A DNA stretch of 64,000 nt. Source: Lentzea aerocolonigenes (GTDB lineage Bacteria > Actinomycetota > Actinomycetes > Mycobacteriales > Pseudonocardiaceae). The position numbers and the translations under genes were made by a program. Location: assembly GCF_000974445.1 (NCBI RefSeq), contig NZ_BBOJ01000011.1:1-64000 (forward strand), written 5' to 3'. The notes beneath the pieces were generated by a model that worked only from the letters and a program-made list of their open reading frames with translations, was not told the DNA's origin and made no database searches. Position 1 is the stretch's first letter. Every line of letters starts with the position of its first letter. Positions 25,530-34,748 of the stretch are shown in pieces.

Positions 25530-26715
25530 CGCGTGAGGACGGTGTCAGCGCGGCCAGTGCCGGTGCGGCGAAACAGATCGCCGTGCACGCGACCAGCACC
25601 GCGGTGGCACCGAACGCCGAGATGGCCGGGGCGATCAGGGCGAGCCCGACCGGCGCCAGGCCGTACGACAGCAGGAAGTCCAAAGAGGACACACGAGCGA
25701 GCTTGCCGGGGTCGACCTCGCGTTGCGTCGCGGTGAACCACGGCACGTTGAACAGCTCGATGCCCAGTCCTGCCACCGCGTAGGCGGCGAGCACGACGAA
25801 CGGGTGCACCGGCAGCAGCAGGCTCAGCGGCGCGAACCCGTACAGCGCGAGACCGGCGAGCGCGGTCCACCCGGCAGCGCGCGGCCGCCAGCGTGAGATC
25901 AGCAGCGCACCGGCCAGAGCGCCCAGCGTGTAGGCGGTCAACGCGCCCGCGAGCACGGCCTCCGTGCCGTAGCGGTCGCGGCTGACCAGGGGGAGCACCA
26001 CGCCGGTCGCGGAGTACCCGGTGGCGATCACCGCGGTCAGCGCGCCGAGCCCGGCCAGGAACCACGGGTGCCGCCGGGCCTCGCGCACCCCGTCGAGGAA
26101 CTCCGCTGCGAATCCCGTGCCACTCCTGCTCACCTGGCCGGTGCCGGCTGGTGGCACCAGCGCGGCCACGAGCCACAGCGCGCCGATGCCGAGCAACAGC
26201 ACCTGCGTGTTCACCACCAACGCCAGCAACGCGGTCAAGCCTGGTGCCACCAACGTCGTCACGCGCACGGACAACGTCATCGCGGCGTTGGCCTGCTGCC
26301 GCTGGTCGCCTTCCACCACCTCGGCCGTCAGCGCCTGGAACGCGGGACGGCACGCGCCCTGGCCCGCTCCCATCACCGCGACCGCGAAGGCCGACAGGAC
26401 CAGCGACTCGCCCACTGACGCGGCCAGGACGGGTGCGGCGGCAGCGGAGATCAACCCGGACCACAGGACCACGCGGCGGCGGGCGTAGCGGTCGGCCAGG
26501 ACACCGCTGATCGGGACGGCGGCGAGGAAGCCCGCGGTGCGCGCCGCGAGCAGCACGCCCAGTTCCACCGCGGTCAGCGAACGCGACAGCACGGCGAGGC
26601 CCAGGACGAACGGCAGGGCCCAGGTCGCGATGCCCGACGCGGTGGTCGCCGTCCAGAGGCGGAGGAACTGGGCGCTGCGCAGCACCGACGTGCCGCGCAC
26701 TGTGTCCGGGACCAC
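25510..26715 (-). CDS. MFS exporter, EntS-like
   Basis: About 401 residues, twelve hydrophobic segments, with the motif-A loop GVLADRYARRRVVL. Proteins of this type (MFS_3/EntS group) export siderophores or drugs. GTG 26713-26715 is preferred, because the longer in-frame start at 26787 would place coding sequence across the regulatory palindrome; GAAAGG lies upstream. It is divergent from a FecBCD-type importer and shares its control region, which suggests an export/import pair for one metal chelate. Confidence 0.8.
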   Translation of the reverse strand: MVPDTVRGTSVLRSAQFLRLWTATTASGIATWALPFVLGLAVLSRSLTAVELGVLLAARTAGFLAAVPISGVLADRYARRRVVLWSGLISAAAAPVLAASVGESLVLSAFAVAVMGAGQGACRPAFQALTAEVVEGDQRQQANAAMTLSVRVTTLVAPGLTALLALVVNTQVLLLGIGALWLVAALVPPAGTGQVSRSGTGFAAEFLDGVREARRHPWFLAGLGALTAVIATGYSATGVVLPLVSRDRYGTEAVLAGALTAYTLGALAGALLISRWRPRAAGWTALAGLALYGFAPLSLLLPVHPFVVLAAYAVAGLGIELFNVPWFTATQREVDPGKLARVSSLDFLLSYGLAPVGLALIAPAISAFGATAVLVACTAICFAAPALAALTPSSRDFGPRR

Positions 26716-26742
26716 GAGTTTTGTGCCTTTCGAGAGGTTTTC

Positions 26743-26764
26743 TGTGAAAACGATTGTCGTTACA
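26743..26764. promoter_or_regulatory. Fur/Zur-type palindrome between MFS and ABC importer
   Basis: TGTGAAAACGATTGTCGTTACA contains the palindrome AACGA-TTG-TCGTT with outer TG/CA pairs. It resembles actinobacterial Zur boxes (TGAAAAnGATTnTCA-like) and overlaps a likely -10, TACAGT, for the importer. A repressor bound here would block both divergent promoters. The assignment to Zur rather than another Fur-family protein is inference. Confidence 0.5.
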
Positions 26765-26802
26765 GTAGCCGAGATCGATCTAGGCACCTGTTGGAGGATT
26801 CG

Positions 26803-27780
26803 ATGTCACACCCCGCCCGGCTCGGCCTGGCGCTGGTCGCGGTGCTCGCCGCGGGCTGCGCCACACCGGGAGGCGCCCAGGCGCCAACGGCTCAGTCGGT
26901 GGTGGTGGGCAGCTGCGGCAAGCAGCTCACGTTCACCAGCACGCCGCAGCGGGCGGTGGCCCTGGACCAGTCGTCCACGGAGACGTTGCTGGAGCTGGGA
27001 CTGCAGGACCGGATGGCCGGCACGGCGAACGTCAAGACCAAGGTGCTGCCCAAGTACGCCGACGCCTACGCGAAGGTCCCGGTGCTCTCGCCGAAGATCC
27101 TCACGGCCGAGCCGTTGCGCGCGGCCAACCCGGACGTCGTGGTGTCGGGGTTCCAGGACCTGTTCACCGCTGACCGCGCCGGAACGCGTGACGAGCTGGA
27201 ATCCCTCGGCGTGCCCACGTTCGTGAGCGCGGTGGACTGCCCGGACGGCACGACGCCGGCGTTCGAGCGGCTGTTCCGCGACTACGAGAACCTCGGCAAG
27301 ATCTTCGGCGTCTCCGAGAAGGCCGCCGAGCTCACGAACGACCAGCGCGCGATCGTCGCCGAAGTCCAGGCGGTCAAACGGGAACCGGTGAAGGTCGTGT
27401 GGGTCTACTCGGTCTTCAAGGGCGTCCCGTACGTCGCCGGCAAGGGCGGAATGCCGAACCAGATGAGCACGATCGCCGGTGCCACCAACATGTTCGACGA
27501 CCTCGACCACGAGTGGCCGGAGACCTCCTGGGAGGAGATCGCGCGCCGCGACCCCGACGTCATCGTGATCGGCGACCTGACCGAGCGCGGCAACCTCGGT
27601 GACAAGGCGAGCGAGAAGCTCGCGATGATGCGCGAACACCCGGCCGTCTCGCAGCTGAAGGCCGTGAAGGAGAACAGGATCATCGAGCTGAACGGCACCG
27701 GGATGGACCCGTCGGTCCGCTCGGTCGACGTCCTGCGCGGGTTCGCCGCCGGCCTCGACAAGATCGCCGGCCGTGGCTGA
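26803..27780 (+). CDS. Substrate-binding lipoprotein of a FecBCD-type ABC importer
   Basis: 325 residues; ATG 26803 has GGAGG at 26793-26797. The signal peptide ends at the lipobox LAAGC (Cys near residue 20). The rest is a class III (FecB/BtuF-like) binding protein: AVALDQSSTETLLELGL, PDVVVSGF, AGATNMF and DPDVIVIGD. Close relatives have been proposed to bind F420-0, others bind siderophores or cobalamin; the metalloregulator-like site upstream favours a metal chelate. It overlaps the permease gene by 8 bp. Confidence 0.85.
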   Translation: MSHPARLGLALVAVLAAGCATPGGAQAPTAQSVVVGSCGKQLTFTSTPQRAVALDQSSTETLLELGLQDRMAGTANVKTKVLPKYADAYAKVPVLSPKILTAEPLRAANPDVVVSGFQDLFTADRAGTRDELESLGVPTFVSAVDCPDGTTPAFERLFRDYENLGKIFGVSEKAAELTNDQRAIVAEVQAVKREPVKVVWVYSVFKGVPYVAGKGGMPNQMSTIAGATNMFDDLDHEWPETSWEEIARRDPDVIVIGDLTERGNLGDKASEKLAMMREHPAVSQLKAVKENRIIELNGTGMDPSVRSVDVLRGFAAGLDKIAGRG

Positions 27781-28831
27781 GGCCACTGTTCTCGAACCGG
27801 TCGTCGGCACCCCGGAACCGGTTCAACGCAAGAAGAACACGCTCGTCGTCGTGCTGAGCCTCGTCGTCCTCGCGGTGTCGCTCGTACTCGGCGTCCGCGT
27901 CGGGGTCAGCACGACCTGGGCGGAGATCGGCAGGTCCGTGGGCGGGCACGTCGGGCTGCCCGTCATCCCGTTGCCGCGGCTGCTCGACTCGTTGATCTGG
28001 GACCTGCGCGTGCCGCGGGTGCTGCTGGCCGCGCTGGTCGGTGCCGCGCTGGCGGTGTGCGGCGCGGTGTTGCAGAGCATCACGCGCAACTCGCTCGCCG
28101 ACCCGTACCTGCTGGGTGTGTCCAGCGGTGCGTCGACCGGTGCGGTGATCGTCGTGGTGCTCGGGTTCGCCGGGTCCCAGGTCGGTGTGACCGGCGGTGC
28201 GCTCGTGGGTGCGTTGGTGGCGTTCGGGTTGCTGATGCTGCTGCTGAAGCGAACCGGGCTCGACTCCGTGCGGATCGTGCTCACCGGTGTCGTCGTCGGC
28301 CAGCTGTTCGCGGCCCTCACGTCGTTGATCCTGCTGGCGTCCGGCGACTCCGACAGCATTCGTGCCGTCACGAACTGGTTGCTGGGTTCGCTCGCGTCCG
28401 CGCGTTGGCCGTCCGTGGTGGTGTGCGCAGTCGTTCTGGCCGTTGGGTTGCTGGTGGTGTGGTTGTGTTCTTCCGCGCTGGACGGGTTCGCGTTCGGCAC
28501 GGACACCGCGTCCTCTCTCGGGATCGACGTGCGCGCGACTCGGACCGTGTTGTTGGTGACGACGTCCGTGCTGACCGCTGTGGCTGTGGCCGCTGTCGGT
28601 GCGGTCGGGTTCGTCGGGCTGATCGTGCCGCACGGCGTGCGGTTCATGGTGGGGCCGTTGCACCGCAGGCTGTTGCCGTTGTCGGCGGTCGTGGGCGCGG
28701 TGTTCCTGGTGTGGACGGACGCGCTCACGCGCGTGCTCTTCACACCGCTGGAGGTGCCGGTGGGCGTGTTCACCGCGCTGCTCGGTGTGCCGCTGTTCCT
28801 CCTGGTGCTGCGCAAGCGGGGTGAGCTGTGA
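27773..28831 (+). CDS. FecCD-family ABC transporter permease
   Basis: 352 residues, GTG start inside the end of the binding-protein gene. About nine to ten membrane helices, with LRVPRVLLAALVGAALAVCGAVLQ near TM2, ADPYLLGVSSGAS, and the ATPase-contact region FVGLIVPHGVRFM. This is the BtuC/FecCD fold that imports iron chelates, haem or cobalamin. It overlaps the ATPase gene by 4 bp. Confidence 0.9.
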   Translation: MAEATVLEPVVGTPEPVQRKKNTLVVVLSLVVLAVSLVLGVRVGVSTTWAEIGRSVGGHVGLPVIPLPRLLDSLIWDLRVPRVLLAALVGAALAVCGAVLQSITRNSLADPYLLGVSSGASTGAVIVVVLGFAGSQVGVTGGALVGALVAFGLLMLLLKRTGLDSVRIVLTGVVVGQLFAALTSLILLASGDSDSIRAVTNWLLGSLASARWPSVVVCAVVLAVGLLVVWLCSSALDGFAFGTDTASSLGIDVRATRTVLLVTTSVLTAVAVAAVGAVGFVGLIVPHGVRFMVGPLHRRLLPLSAVVGAVFLVWTDALTRVLFTPLEVPVGVFTALLGVPLFLLVLRKRGEL

Positions 28832-29595
28832 GGATCGAGACGAGGAACCTGAGCTGGGGCGTGCCGGGCAAGACGATCGTGCGGGACGTGACGCTGACGG
28901 TGTCCAGCGGCGAGACGGTCGGGCTGATCGGGCCGAACGGTTCCGGCAAGTCGTCCCTGCTGCGCTGCATCGCCGGTCTGCGCACGCCGGATGCCGGTTC
29001 GGTCCTGTACGACGGCGAGGACATCGCGGGGTGGCCAGCCCGGCAGAGGGCGCTCAAGATGGCGTTCGTCGAGCAGACCGCGGACACCGACAGCGATCTG
29101 CGGGTCGCCGAGGTGGCCATGCTCGGCCGCACCGCCCACCGGTCGCTGTGGCGCGGCCCGGACGCCTCCGACCACGCGCAGGTCGCGGCGGCGCTGGACC
29201 GGCTCGACCTGCGAGGGCTGGCGGACCGGCCGTGGAAGCAGCTGTCGGGCGGTGAACGGCAGCGCGCGCACCTGGCTCGCGCGTTGGCCCAGGACACGCA
29301 GGCGTTGTTGCTGGACGAACCCCTCAACCACCTGGACGTGCGGCACCAGCTGGAGCTGATGGAACTGGTCCACGGCACGAGCCAGACGGTCGTCGTCGCC
29401 CTGCACGACCTCGCGCTGGCCGCCCGCTACTGCGACCGGCTGGTCCTGATGCACCGCGGCGCGGTCGTGGCCGAGGGGGCCGGCGCCGACGTGCTGACCT
29501 CGTCGTGGCTGCGCGACGTGTTCGACGTGGAGGCCGAGATCGGCCGCGACAGCCTGGGGCACCTGGCCGTGGGGTACCGCGAACCGGCACGCTGA
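28828..29595 (+). CDS. ABC transporter ATP-binding protein (FecE/BtuD type)
   Basis: 255 residues. Walker A GPNGSGKSS, signature QLSGGERQR, Walker B ALLLDEPLNHLD and the switch His in ALHDLALAARY are all intact. GTG start overlaps the permease stop, completing a three-gene importer. Intactness suggests a functional energy module. Confidence 0.9.
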   Translation: MRIETRNLSWGVPGKTIVRDVTLTVSSGETVGLIGPNGSGKSSLLRCIAGLRTPDAGSVLYDGEDIAGWPARQRALKMAFVEQTADTDSDLRVAEVAMLGRTAHRSLWRGPDASDHAQVAAALDRLDLRGLADRPWKQLSGGERQRAHLARALAQDTQALLLDEPLNHLDVRHQLELMELVHGTSQTVVVALHDLALAARYCDRLVLMHRGAVVAEGAGADVLTSSWLRDVFDVEAEIGRDSLGHLAVGYREPAR

Positions 29596-29614
29596 CCTGC
29601 CCGTGGAGTGCGGT

Positions 29615-29639
29615 GTGTTGGACAACCCGTCACGGGTAC
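29615..29639 (+). promoter_or_regulatory. Weak stress-type promoter before transaldolase
   Basis: GTGT (29615-29618), 15 nt, GGGTAC (29634-29639), then a 36-nt leader with GGGAGG before ATG 29676. The -10 fits the SigB/SigF class and the -35 has one mismatch; other -35 registers are possible. Confidence 0.35.
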
Positions 29640-29675
29640 TCGTCGAGAGGACCCGATCGACGGGAGGAACTCCTC

Positions 29676-30752
29676 ATGCGCACCGCACTCCACGGCCTGG
29701 CCGAACGGGGCCAGAGCCCGTGGATGGATCAGCTGTCCAGAGACCTGCTGCGCGGAGGAGACCTCGCCGCGCTCGTCGAGTCGGGCGTGCTCGGGGTGAC
29801 GTCGAACCCGACGATCTTCCAGGAGGCCATGAGCAGCGGCAACGCCTACGACGCCCAGAAGCGCGACCTGCACGGGCTGGAACGCAAGGAGCTCTTCCTC
29901 GCCCTCGCCACCGAGGACGTCCGCAACGCCTGCGACCTGCTGGCGGGCAAGGGCACCTCGCCGCGTGACGGCTGGGTGTCGATGGAGGTCGACCCGAACT
30001 TCGCGCACGACACGCAGGCGACGATCGACGAGGCGCGGCGGCTGCACGAGATGGTCGACCGGCCTAACCTGTTCGTGAAGATCCCCGGCACCTCGGAGAG
30101 CATGCCCGCGATCGAGGAGTCGATCGCGAACGGCATCCCGGTCAACGTGACGCTGCTGTTCTCGCTCGACCGACACCGCGAGGCGGCCGAGGCGTACGTG
30201 CGCGGCCTTCAGCGGTTGCGCGCCACTGGTGGTGACCTGTCGAAGGTCGCTTCGGTGGCGTCGTACTTCGTGTCCAGAGTGGACACCGAGGCCGACGCGC
30301 GGCTCGACGCTATGCGCGGCCACGAGGTGCTCAAGGGCCGGCTCGCGATCGCCAACGCCAAACTCGCCTACCAGCAGTACCTGGAGATCTTCTCCGGCAA
30401 GGCCTGGGAGGACCTGGCGAAAGCGGGCGCCACCCCGCAGTGGTGCCTGTGGGCGTCCACGTCGACGAAGAACCCGGCCTACCGCGACACGCGTTACGTC
30501 GAGGAGCTGATCGGCCCGGAAACGGTGACCACCATGCCGCGCAAGACGATCGAGGCGTTCCTCGACCACGGCCGGGTCGCCGACACGCTGACCCGCGGCG
30601 TCGACGCGGCCCGCAGCGTGCTCGACCGGTTCGGCGAGATCCGCGTGAGCTACCGCGACATCACCGCGAAGCTCGAACGTGACGGCGTGCGGAAGTTCGC
30701 CGACTCCTACCAACGGCTGTTCGACAGCCTCACCGCCCAACCTGCGAGGTGA
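29676..30752 (+). CDS. tal: Transaldolase
   Basis: 358 residues, the long actinobacterial type. GVTSNPTIFQEAM is the substrate loop, VSMEVDP and LFVKIPGT contain the beta-strand with the Schiff-base lysine (VKIPGT), NVTLLFSL and LWASTSTKNPAYRD are family signatures. It exchanges three-carbon units between sedoheptulose 7-phosphate and glyceraldehyde 3-phosphate. It overlaps the transketolase start by 4 bp; no zwf or pgl genes follow, unlike the usual pentose-phosphate operon. Confidence 0.9.
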   Translation: MRTALHGLAERGQSPWMDQLSRDLLRGGDLAALVESGVLGVTSNPTIFQEAMSSGNAYDAQKRDLHGLERKELFLALATEDVRNACDLLAGKGTSPRDGWVSMEVDPNFAHDTQATIDEARRLHEMVDRPNLFVKIPGTSESMPAIEESIANGIPVNVTLLFSLDRHREAAEAYVRGLQRLRATGGDLSKVASVASYFVSRVDTEADARLDAMRGHEVLKGRLAIANAKLAYQQYLEIFSGKAWEDLAKAGATPQWCLWASTSTKNPAYRDTRYVEELIGPETVTTMPRKTIEAFLDHGRVADTLTRGVDAARSVLDRFGEIRVSYRDITAKLERDGVRKFADSYQRLFDSLTAQPAR

Positions 30753-32587
30753 ACCCCTTGCCCGACCACGACTTTCGCCACGAACTCGCCCAGCAGCTGC
30801 GCGTCGACTCGGTCCGCGCCAGCGACGCGGGCGGCTCGGGGCACCCGACGTCGTCGATGTCCGCGGCCGACCTGATGGCCGTGCTGCTCGACGGCTACCT
30901 CAGGCTCGACTACCGCGATCCCGGCAACCCCGCCAACGACCACCTGATCTTCTCCAAGGGGCACGCCTCACCGCTGTACTACGCGATGCTCAAGGCGGCC
31001 GGCGCGATCACCGACGAGGAACTGCTGAGCTTCCGCTCGTTCGGCAGCAGGCTGGAAGGCCACCCGACTCCGCGCATCCCGCCGACGGACGTCGCGACCG
31101 GTTCACTCGGCTACGGCCTGCCCGTCGGAGTGGGCCTGGCACTGACCGGAAAACGCCTCGACCAGTTGCCGTACCGCGTGTGGGTGCTGTGCGGTGACTC
31201 GGAGATGGCCGAGGGCTCGATCTGGGAGGCCTTCCAGCACGCGGGCTGGGCGGGCCTCGACAACCTGACGGTGATCGTCGACGTGAACCGCCTCGGCCAG
31301 ACCCGCGAGACCATGCTCGGCTGGGACCTCGACGGCTACGTCGCCCGCGCGGAAGCGTTCGGGTGGAAGGCGATCGCGATCGACGGCCACGACGTCCAGG
31401 CGATCGACGCGGCACTCGCGCAGGCCACGTCCACCACCGACCGCCCGTCCGTGATCTTCGCCCGCACGCACAAGGGACACGGCGTGAAGGCCGTCGACGA
31501 CCAGCCGGGCAAGCACGGCAAGCCGTTGGAGGAACCCTCGGAGGCGATCGAGGAGCTGGGCGGCGTCCGTTCGCTTTCGGTGACGGTGCAGACTCCCCGG
31601 CCCGGTTCGCCTTGTCGCTTCAGCACCAACGGCGGCGCTCTGCCCCGGTGGGAGGTCGGCGAGGAGGTGGCGACGCGCCAGGCGTACGGGCAGACGCTCG
31701 CCGAGCTGGGCGGTCTGCGCGGCGACGTGGTCGTGCTCGACGGCGAGGTGTCGAACTCGACGATGTCCGAGCTCTTCGCCAAGGCCCACCCCGACCGCTA
31801 CTTCGAGATGTTCATCGCCGAGCAGCAGATGATCGCCGCCGCGGTGGGCATGCAGGCCCGCAACTGGGTCGCGTTCGCCTCGACGTTCGGCGCTTTCCTG
31901 ACTCGCGCCCACGACTTCGTCCGCATGGCCGCCGTCTCCCGCGCCGATCTGCGTTTGTGCGGCTCGCACGCCGGCGTGTCGATCGGCGAGGACGGCCCGT
32001 CGCAGATGGCGCTGGAGGACATCGCGCTGTTCCGCGCCGTCCACGGCAGCACCGTGCTGCACCCGTCCGACGCCAACCAGACGGCCGCGCTGGTGGCGGA
32101 GATGGCGACCTTGCCGGGCATCTCGTACCTGCGGACATTGCGCGGCAAGACACCCGTGCGCACGTCACCCGACGAGAACATCCGCGTCGGCGGGAGCCGG
32201 GTGCTGCGGTCGAGCCCTGACGACGTGCTGACGATCGTCGCGTGCGGAATCACGGTGTCCGAGGCGGAGAAGGCGGCCGACGTGCTGGAGTCTTCTGGCA
32301 TCCGGGCGCGCGTGATCGACTGTTACTCGCTCAAGCCGATTGACGGCGACACGCTGCTGGCCGCCGCTGCCGAAACGCGTGCGGTGCTGACGGTCGAGGA
32401 CCACTGGCCGGAAGGCGGGCTCGGGGACGCGGTGCTGGACGCGTTGGCGCAGAGTCCGGCGCGGCCGCCGGTGCGGAAGCTGGCAGTCGGTGGCATGCCG
32501 GTGTCGGGCAAGCCGGACGAGCTGATGCACGCCGCGCACATCGACGCGGAGGCCGTGGTGGAGGCCGCTCGGCAGCTGCTGGCTTAA
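30749..32587 (+). CDS. tkt: Transketolase, single-chain short form
   Basis: 612 residues, GTG start. SGHPTSSMSAADLMAVLLDGYL is the N-terminal ThDP domain, CGDSEMAEGSIWEAFQHAG with the later VDVNRLGQT forms the GDG-like ThDP motif, and FIAEQQMIAAAVGMQ contains the catalytic Glu of the Pyr domain; the C-terminal domain ends GKPDELMHAA. It resembles the shorter animal-type transketolases rather than the 660-700-residue bacterial ones. With transaldolase it sets the sedoheptulose 7-phosphate pool that GmhA would draw on. The stop overlaps the next gene by 4 bp. Confidence 0.9.
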   Translation: MNPLPDHDFRHELAQQLRVDSVRASDAGGSGHPTSSMSAADLMAVLLDGYLRLDYRDPGNPANDHLIFSKGHASPLYYAMLKAAGAITDEELLSFRSFGSRLEGHPTPRIPPTDVATGSLGYGLPVGVGLALTGKRLDQLPYRVWVLCGDSEMAEGSIWEAFQHAGWAGLDNLTVIVDVNRLGQTRETMLGWDLDGYVARAEAFGWKAIAIDGHDVQAIDAALAQATSTTDRPSVIFARTHKGHGVKAVDDQPGKHGKPLEEPSEAIEELGGVRSLSVTVQTPRPGSPCRFSTNGGALPRWEVGEEVATRQAYGQTLAELGGLRGDVVVLDGEVSNSTMSELFAKAHPDRYFEMFIAEQQMIAAAVGMQARNWVAFASTFGAFLTRAHDFVRMAAVSRADLRLCGSHAGVSIGEDGPSQMALEDIALFRAVHGSTVLHPSDANQTAALVAEMATLPGISYLRTLRGKTPVRTSPDENIRVGGSRVLRSSPDDVLTIVACGITVSEAEKAADVLESSGIRARVIDCYSLKPIDGDTLLAAAAETRAVLTVEDHWPEGGLGDAVLDALAQSPARPPVRKLAVGGMPVSGKPDELMHAAHIDAEAVVEAARQLLA

Positions 32588-32796
32588 GTGGGTTCCGGCA
32601 TCGGTGGGATCGGGTCGGGGTCCGGGCCGGGAGGCCGCAGGGGATCCGCGTCAGGGCCCGGTGGCCGGGGCTGGTCCGGGCCGGGCTGCGGCTGGTTCGG
32701 ACCAGGAGGCTGGGGCTGGTCGGGGCCGGTGGGTTGCGGCTGGTCCGGTCCCGGCGTGTTCGGCACGGGACTCGGTGGGGGTACTGGCTGGCTCAT
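32584..32796 (-). CDS. Small Pro/Gly/Asp-rich repeat protein
   Basis: 70 residues. After MSQPVPPPSP it consists of irregular PGPDQPQPP-type repeats and ends PPMPEPT, so it should be disordered. ATG 32796 is 9 nt from a GGGTAC element (minus strand 32811-32806), as for other leaderless genes here, but no GTTT -35 is seen. A composition artefact opposite GC-rich DNA is possible, so it is only moderately supported. Confidence 0.45.
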   Translation of the reverse strand: MSQPVPPPSPVPNTPGPDQPQPTGPDQPQPPGPNQPQPGPDQPRPPGPDADPLRPPGPDPDPIPPMPEPT

Positions 32797-32845
32797 GCTC
32801 GCCGGGTACCCGCTCACCGAGCCGGCTCACCCTGCCGTTGCGCGG

Positions 32846-33241
32846 TCAGCGTTCGGTGCCCAGCACCGGTTTCACGTCCACGATCGGCGTCCCGTCGAGC
32901 GCCTCCAGGTCGCCGACGCGCACCTTCAGCCCGTCCACGGCGAGGATCCGCACGCGGTGCAGGCCGATCGGGTTCGGGCGGTCGGGTGAGCGCGTCGAGA
33001 ACACCCCGGTCTCCGGGCGGTCCAGGTCGCTGCGCGGGTGGACGGCCAGCACGGAACGGTCCGCGCGGTCGAGCCAGGTGAAGAGCAGGATGTCTTGTCC
33101 CGCACCGAGTTCGCGCATCGCCCGCGCGTACTCCGGCGCGAACACGAGCCAGGACTCCGGCGTGCCCTCGTCGCCCTGCTTGGGCGCCGAGGCGCGGTCG
33201 GTGAGGGGTGATTCGACGTGGCCGATCGGCAGCAGCTTCAT
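32846..33241 (-). CDS. trmO: TrmO-like tRNA (adenine37-N6)-methyltransferase
   Basis: 131 residues. IGHVESPLTDR begins the UPF0066/TsaA beta-barrel, and FSTRSPDRPNPIGLHRVRI with LEALDGTPIVDVKP are the hallmark SAM-binding motifs. The enzyme methylates N6-threonylcarbamoyladenosine at position 37 of a threonine tRNA. This is the compact single-domain form. ATG overlaps the selO stop (TGATG). Confidence 0.8.
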   Translation of the reverse strand: MKLLPIGHVESPLTDRASAPKQGDEGTPESWLVFAPEYARAMRELGAGQDILLFTWLDRADRSVLAVHPRSDLDRPETGVFSTRSPDRPNPIGLHRVRILAVDGLKVRVGDLEALDGTPIVDVKPVLGTER

Positions 33242-34638
33242 CAAGTCCCGCAGAAGGTCCGGTAGGTGGCGCTGAAGTCCTGCGGCGCAGGAGCCGAGAA
33301 GTATTCCAGGCCGGGGCGTTCGCCGTACGGGGAGGTCACCGCGTCCAGCAACCGTTCCAACGGGCCCAGGTCACCGGCCGATCCGGCCGACAACGCCTCC
33401 TCGACGAGGTGGTTGCGCGGGATGTACACGGGATTGACCCGGTCCATCGCGTCGGCGTCCGGCCCGAGCTCACGCCAGCGCGCGATCCACGCGTCGATGC
33501 CGGCGAGGTCGAGGAAGAGCTCGCGCGCGGGCTCGGTGTCGCCGCGGGCGGCCTTGCCGAGGCGGTGGAACAACGAGGTGAAGTCGACGTGGTTCTCGTG
33601 CATCAACGTGAGCAGGTCGGTGAGGAGAGGCTTCACGTCGCCCCGCACGCCCAGCTTCGCCTGCACGCCACCGATCCACGCCCGTTCGAAGTGCTCCTCG
33701 AACGTGCCGAGCACTTCGAGCGCCAGCGCGACGGCCTTGTCCTCGTCGTCGGAGAACAACGGCAGCATCGCTTCGGCGAGACGGGCGAGGTTCCACTGGG
33801 CGATCATCGGCTGGTTGCCGTAGGCATAACGGCCGCGGTGGTCGATCGAGCTGTACTTCGTCGACGGGTCGTAGGCCTCCATGAACGCGCACGGGCCGTA
33901 GTCGATCGTCTCGCCGGAGATCGTCATGTTGTCCGTGTTCATCACACCGTGGATGAACCCGACGAGCATCCACTGGGCGATGAGCGAAGCCTGCGCCGCG
34001 ACGACCTGACTGAACATCTCCAGGTACGTGCTGCCGGGGTGATGACGCGCGATCGCGTGGTCGGCGAGGCGGCGCAGGAGGTCGGGATCGCCGGTGTTGC
34101 GGGCGTACTGGAAGCTGCCGACCCGCAGGTGACTGGCCGCGACCCTCGCCAGAGCCGCGCCCGGCAGCGGTTCCTCGCGGTGCACGACGGCGCCGGTGGC
34201 GACGACGGCGAGCGACCGGGTCGTCGGGATGCCGAGGGCGTGCATCGCCTCGCTGACGACGTACTCGCGCAGCATCGGACCGACCGCGGCCAGCCCGTCA
34301 CCGCCGCGGGCGAACGGGGTGCGGCCGGATCCCTTGAGGTGCAGGTCGCGCAGGCGGCCGTCGGCGTGGGTCAGCTCACCCAGCAGCAGCGCGCGGCCGT
34401 CGCCGAGCCCGGGGGAGTAGCCGCCGAACTGGTGCCCCGCGTAGGCCTGGGCGACTCCCCGGCCGCCCACGAGGAAGGGCAGGCCGTCGGACCGCAGCCA
34501 CGCGGGGTCGAGTCCGAGCTCCTTCGCCAGCGGCTCGTTGAGGGCGAGCAGGACCGGGTTCTCGACCGGCGCGGCCTCCCAGGAGACGGCCATCTCCGGC
34601 ACGGCGGTCGCGAAGTCGCTGCTCAGGCTGATGTCCAC
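33241..34638 (-). CDS. selO: SelO-family protein adenylyltransferase (YdiU/UPF0061)
   Basis: 465 residues, pseudokinase fold. [53 protein letters not shown] and [20 protein letters not shown] are the diagnostic blocks, including the metal/ATP-binding NTDNM. SelO AMPylates proteins and helps the response to oxidative stress. The C-terminus reads TFCGT, with Cys where some homologues have selenocysteine. It is co-transcribed with trmO. Confidence 0.9.
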   Translation of the reverse strand: MDISLSSDFATAVPEMAVSWEAAPVENPVLLALNEPLAKELGLDPAWLRSDGLPFLVGGRGVAQAYAGHQFGGYSPGLGDGRALLLGELTHADGRLRDLHLKGSGRTPFARGGDGLAAVGPMLREYVVSEAMHALGIPTTRSLAVVATGAVVHREEPLPGAALARVAASHLRVGSFQYARNTGDPDLLRRLADHAIARHHPGSTYLEMFSQVVAAQASLIAQWMLVGFIHGVMNTDNMTISGETIDYGPCAFMEAYDPSTKYSSIDHRGRYAYGNQPMIAQWNLARLAEAMLPLFSDDEDKAVALALEVLGTFEEHFERAWIGGVQAKLGVRGDVKPLLTDLLTLMHENHVDFTSLFHRLGKAARGDTEPARELFLDLAGIDAWIARWRELGPDADAMDRVNPVYIPRNHLVEEALSAGSAGDLGPLERLLDAVTSPYGERPGLEYFSAPAPQDFSATYRTFCGT

Positions 34639-34748
34639 GATCCAACGCTACCTGGGGACGCCAAGTCGCCCGCCGTGTCACCTGATCAGGTCAGACCGCC
34701 GGGACGTCACCTCCGCCGGTGACGAAGTGGGGGCTAGGGTGTCGGAAC

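Noticed and set aside
26803..29595. Firm annotation of the ABC importer as an F420-0 transporter
   Set aside because: Similarity to that proposed family is plausible, but there is no cofE or F420 gene nearby, and the upstream box points to metal control; left as an alternative only.
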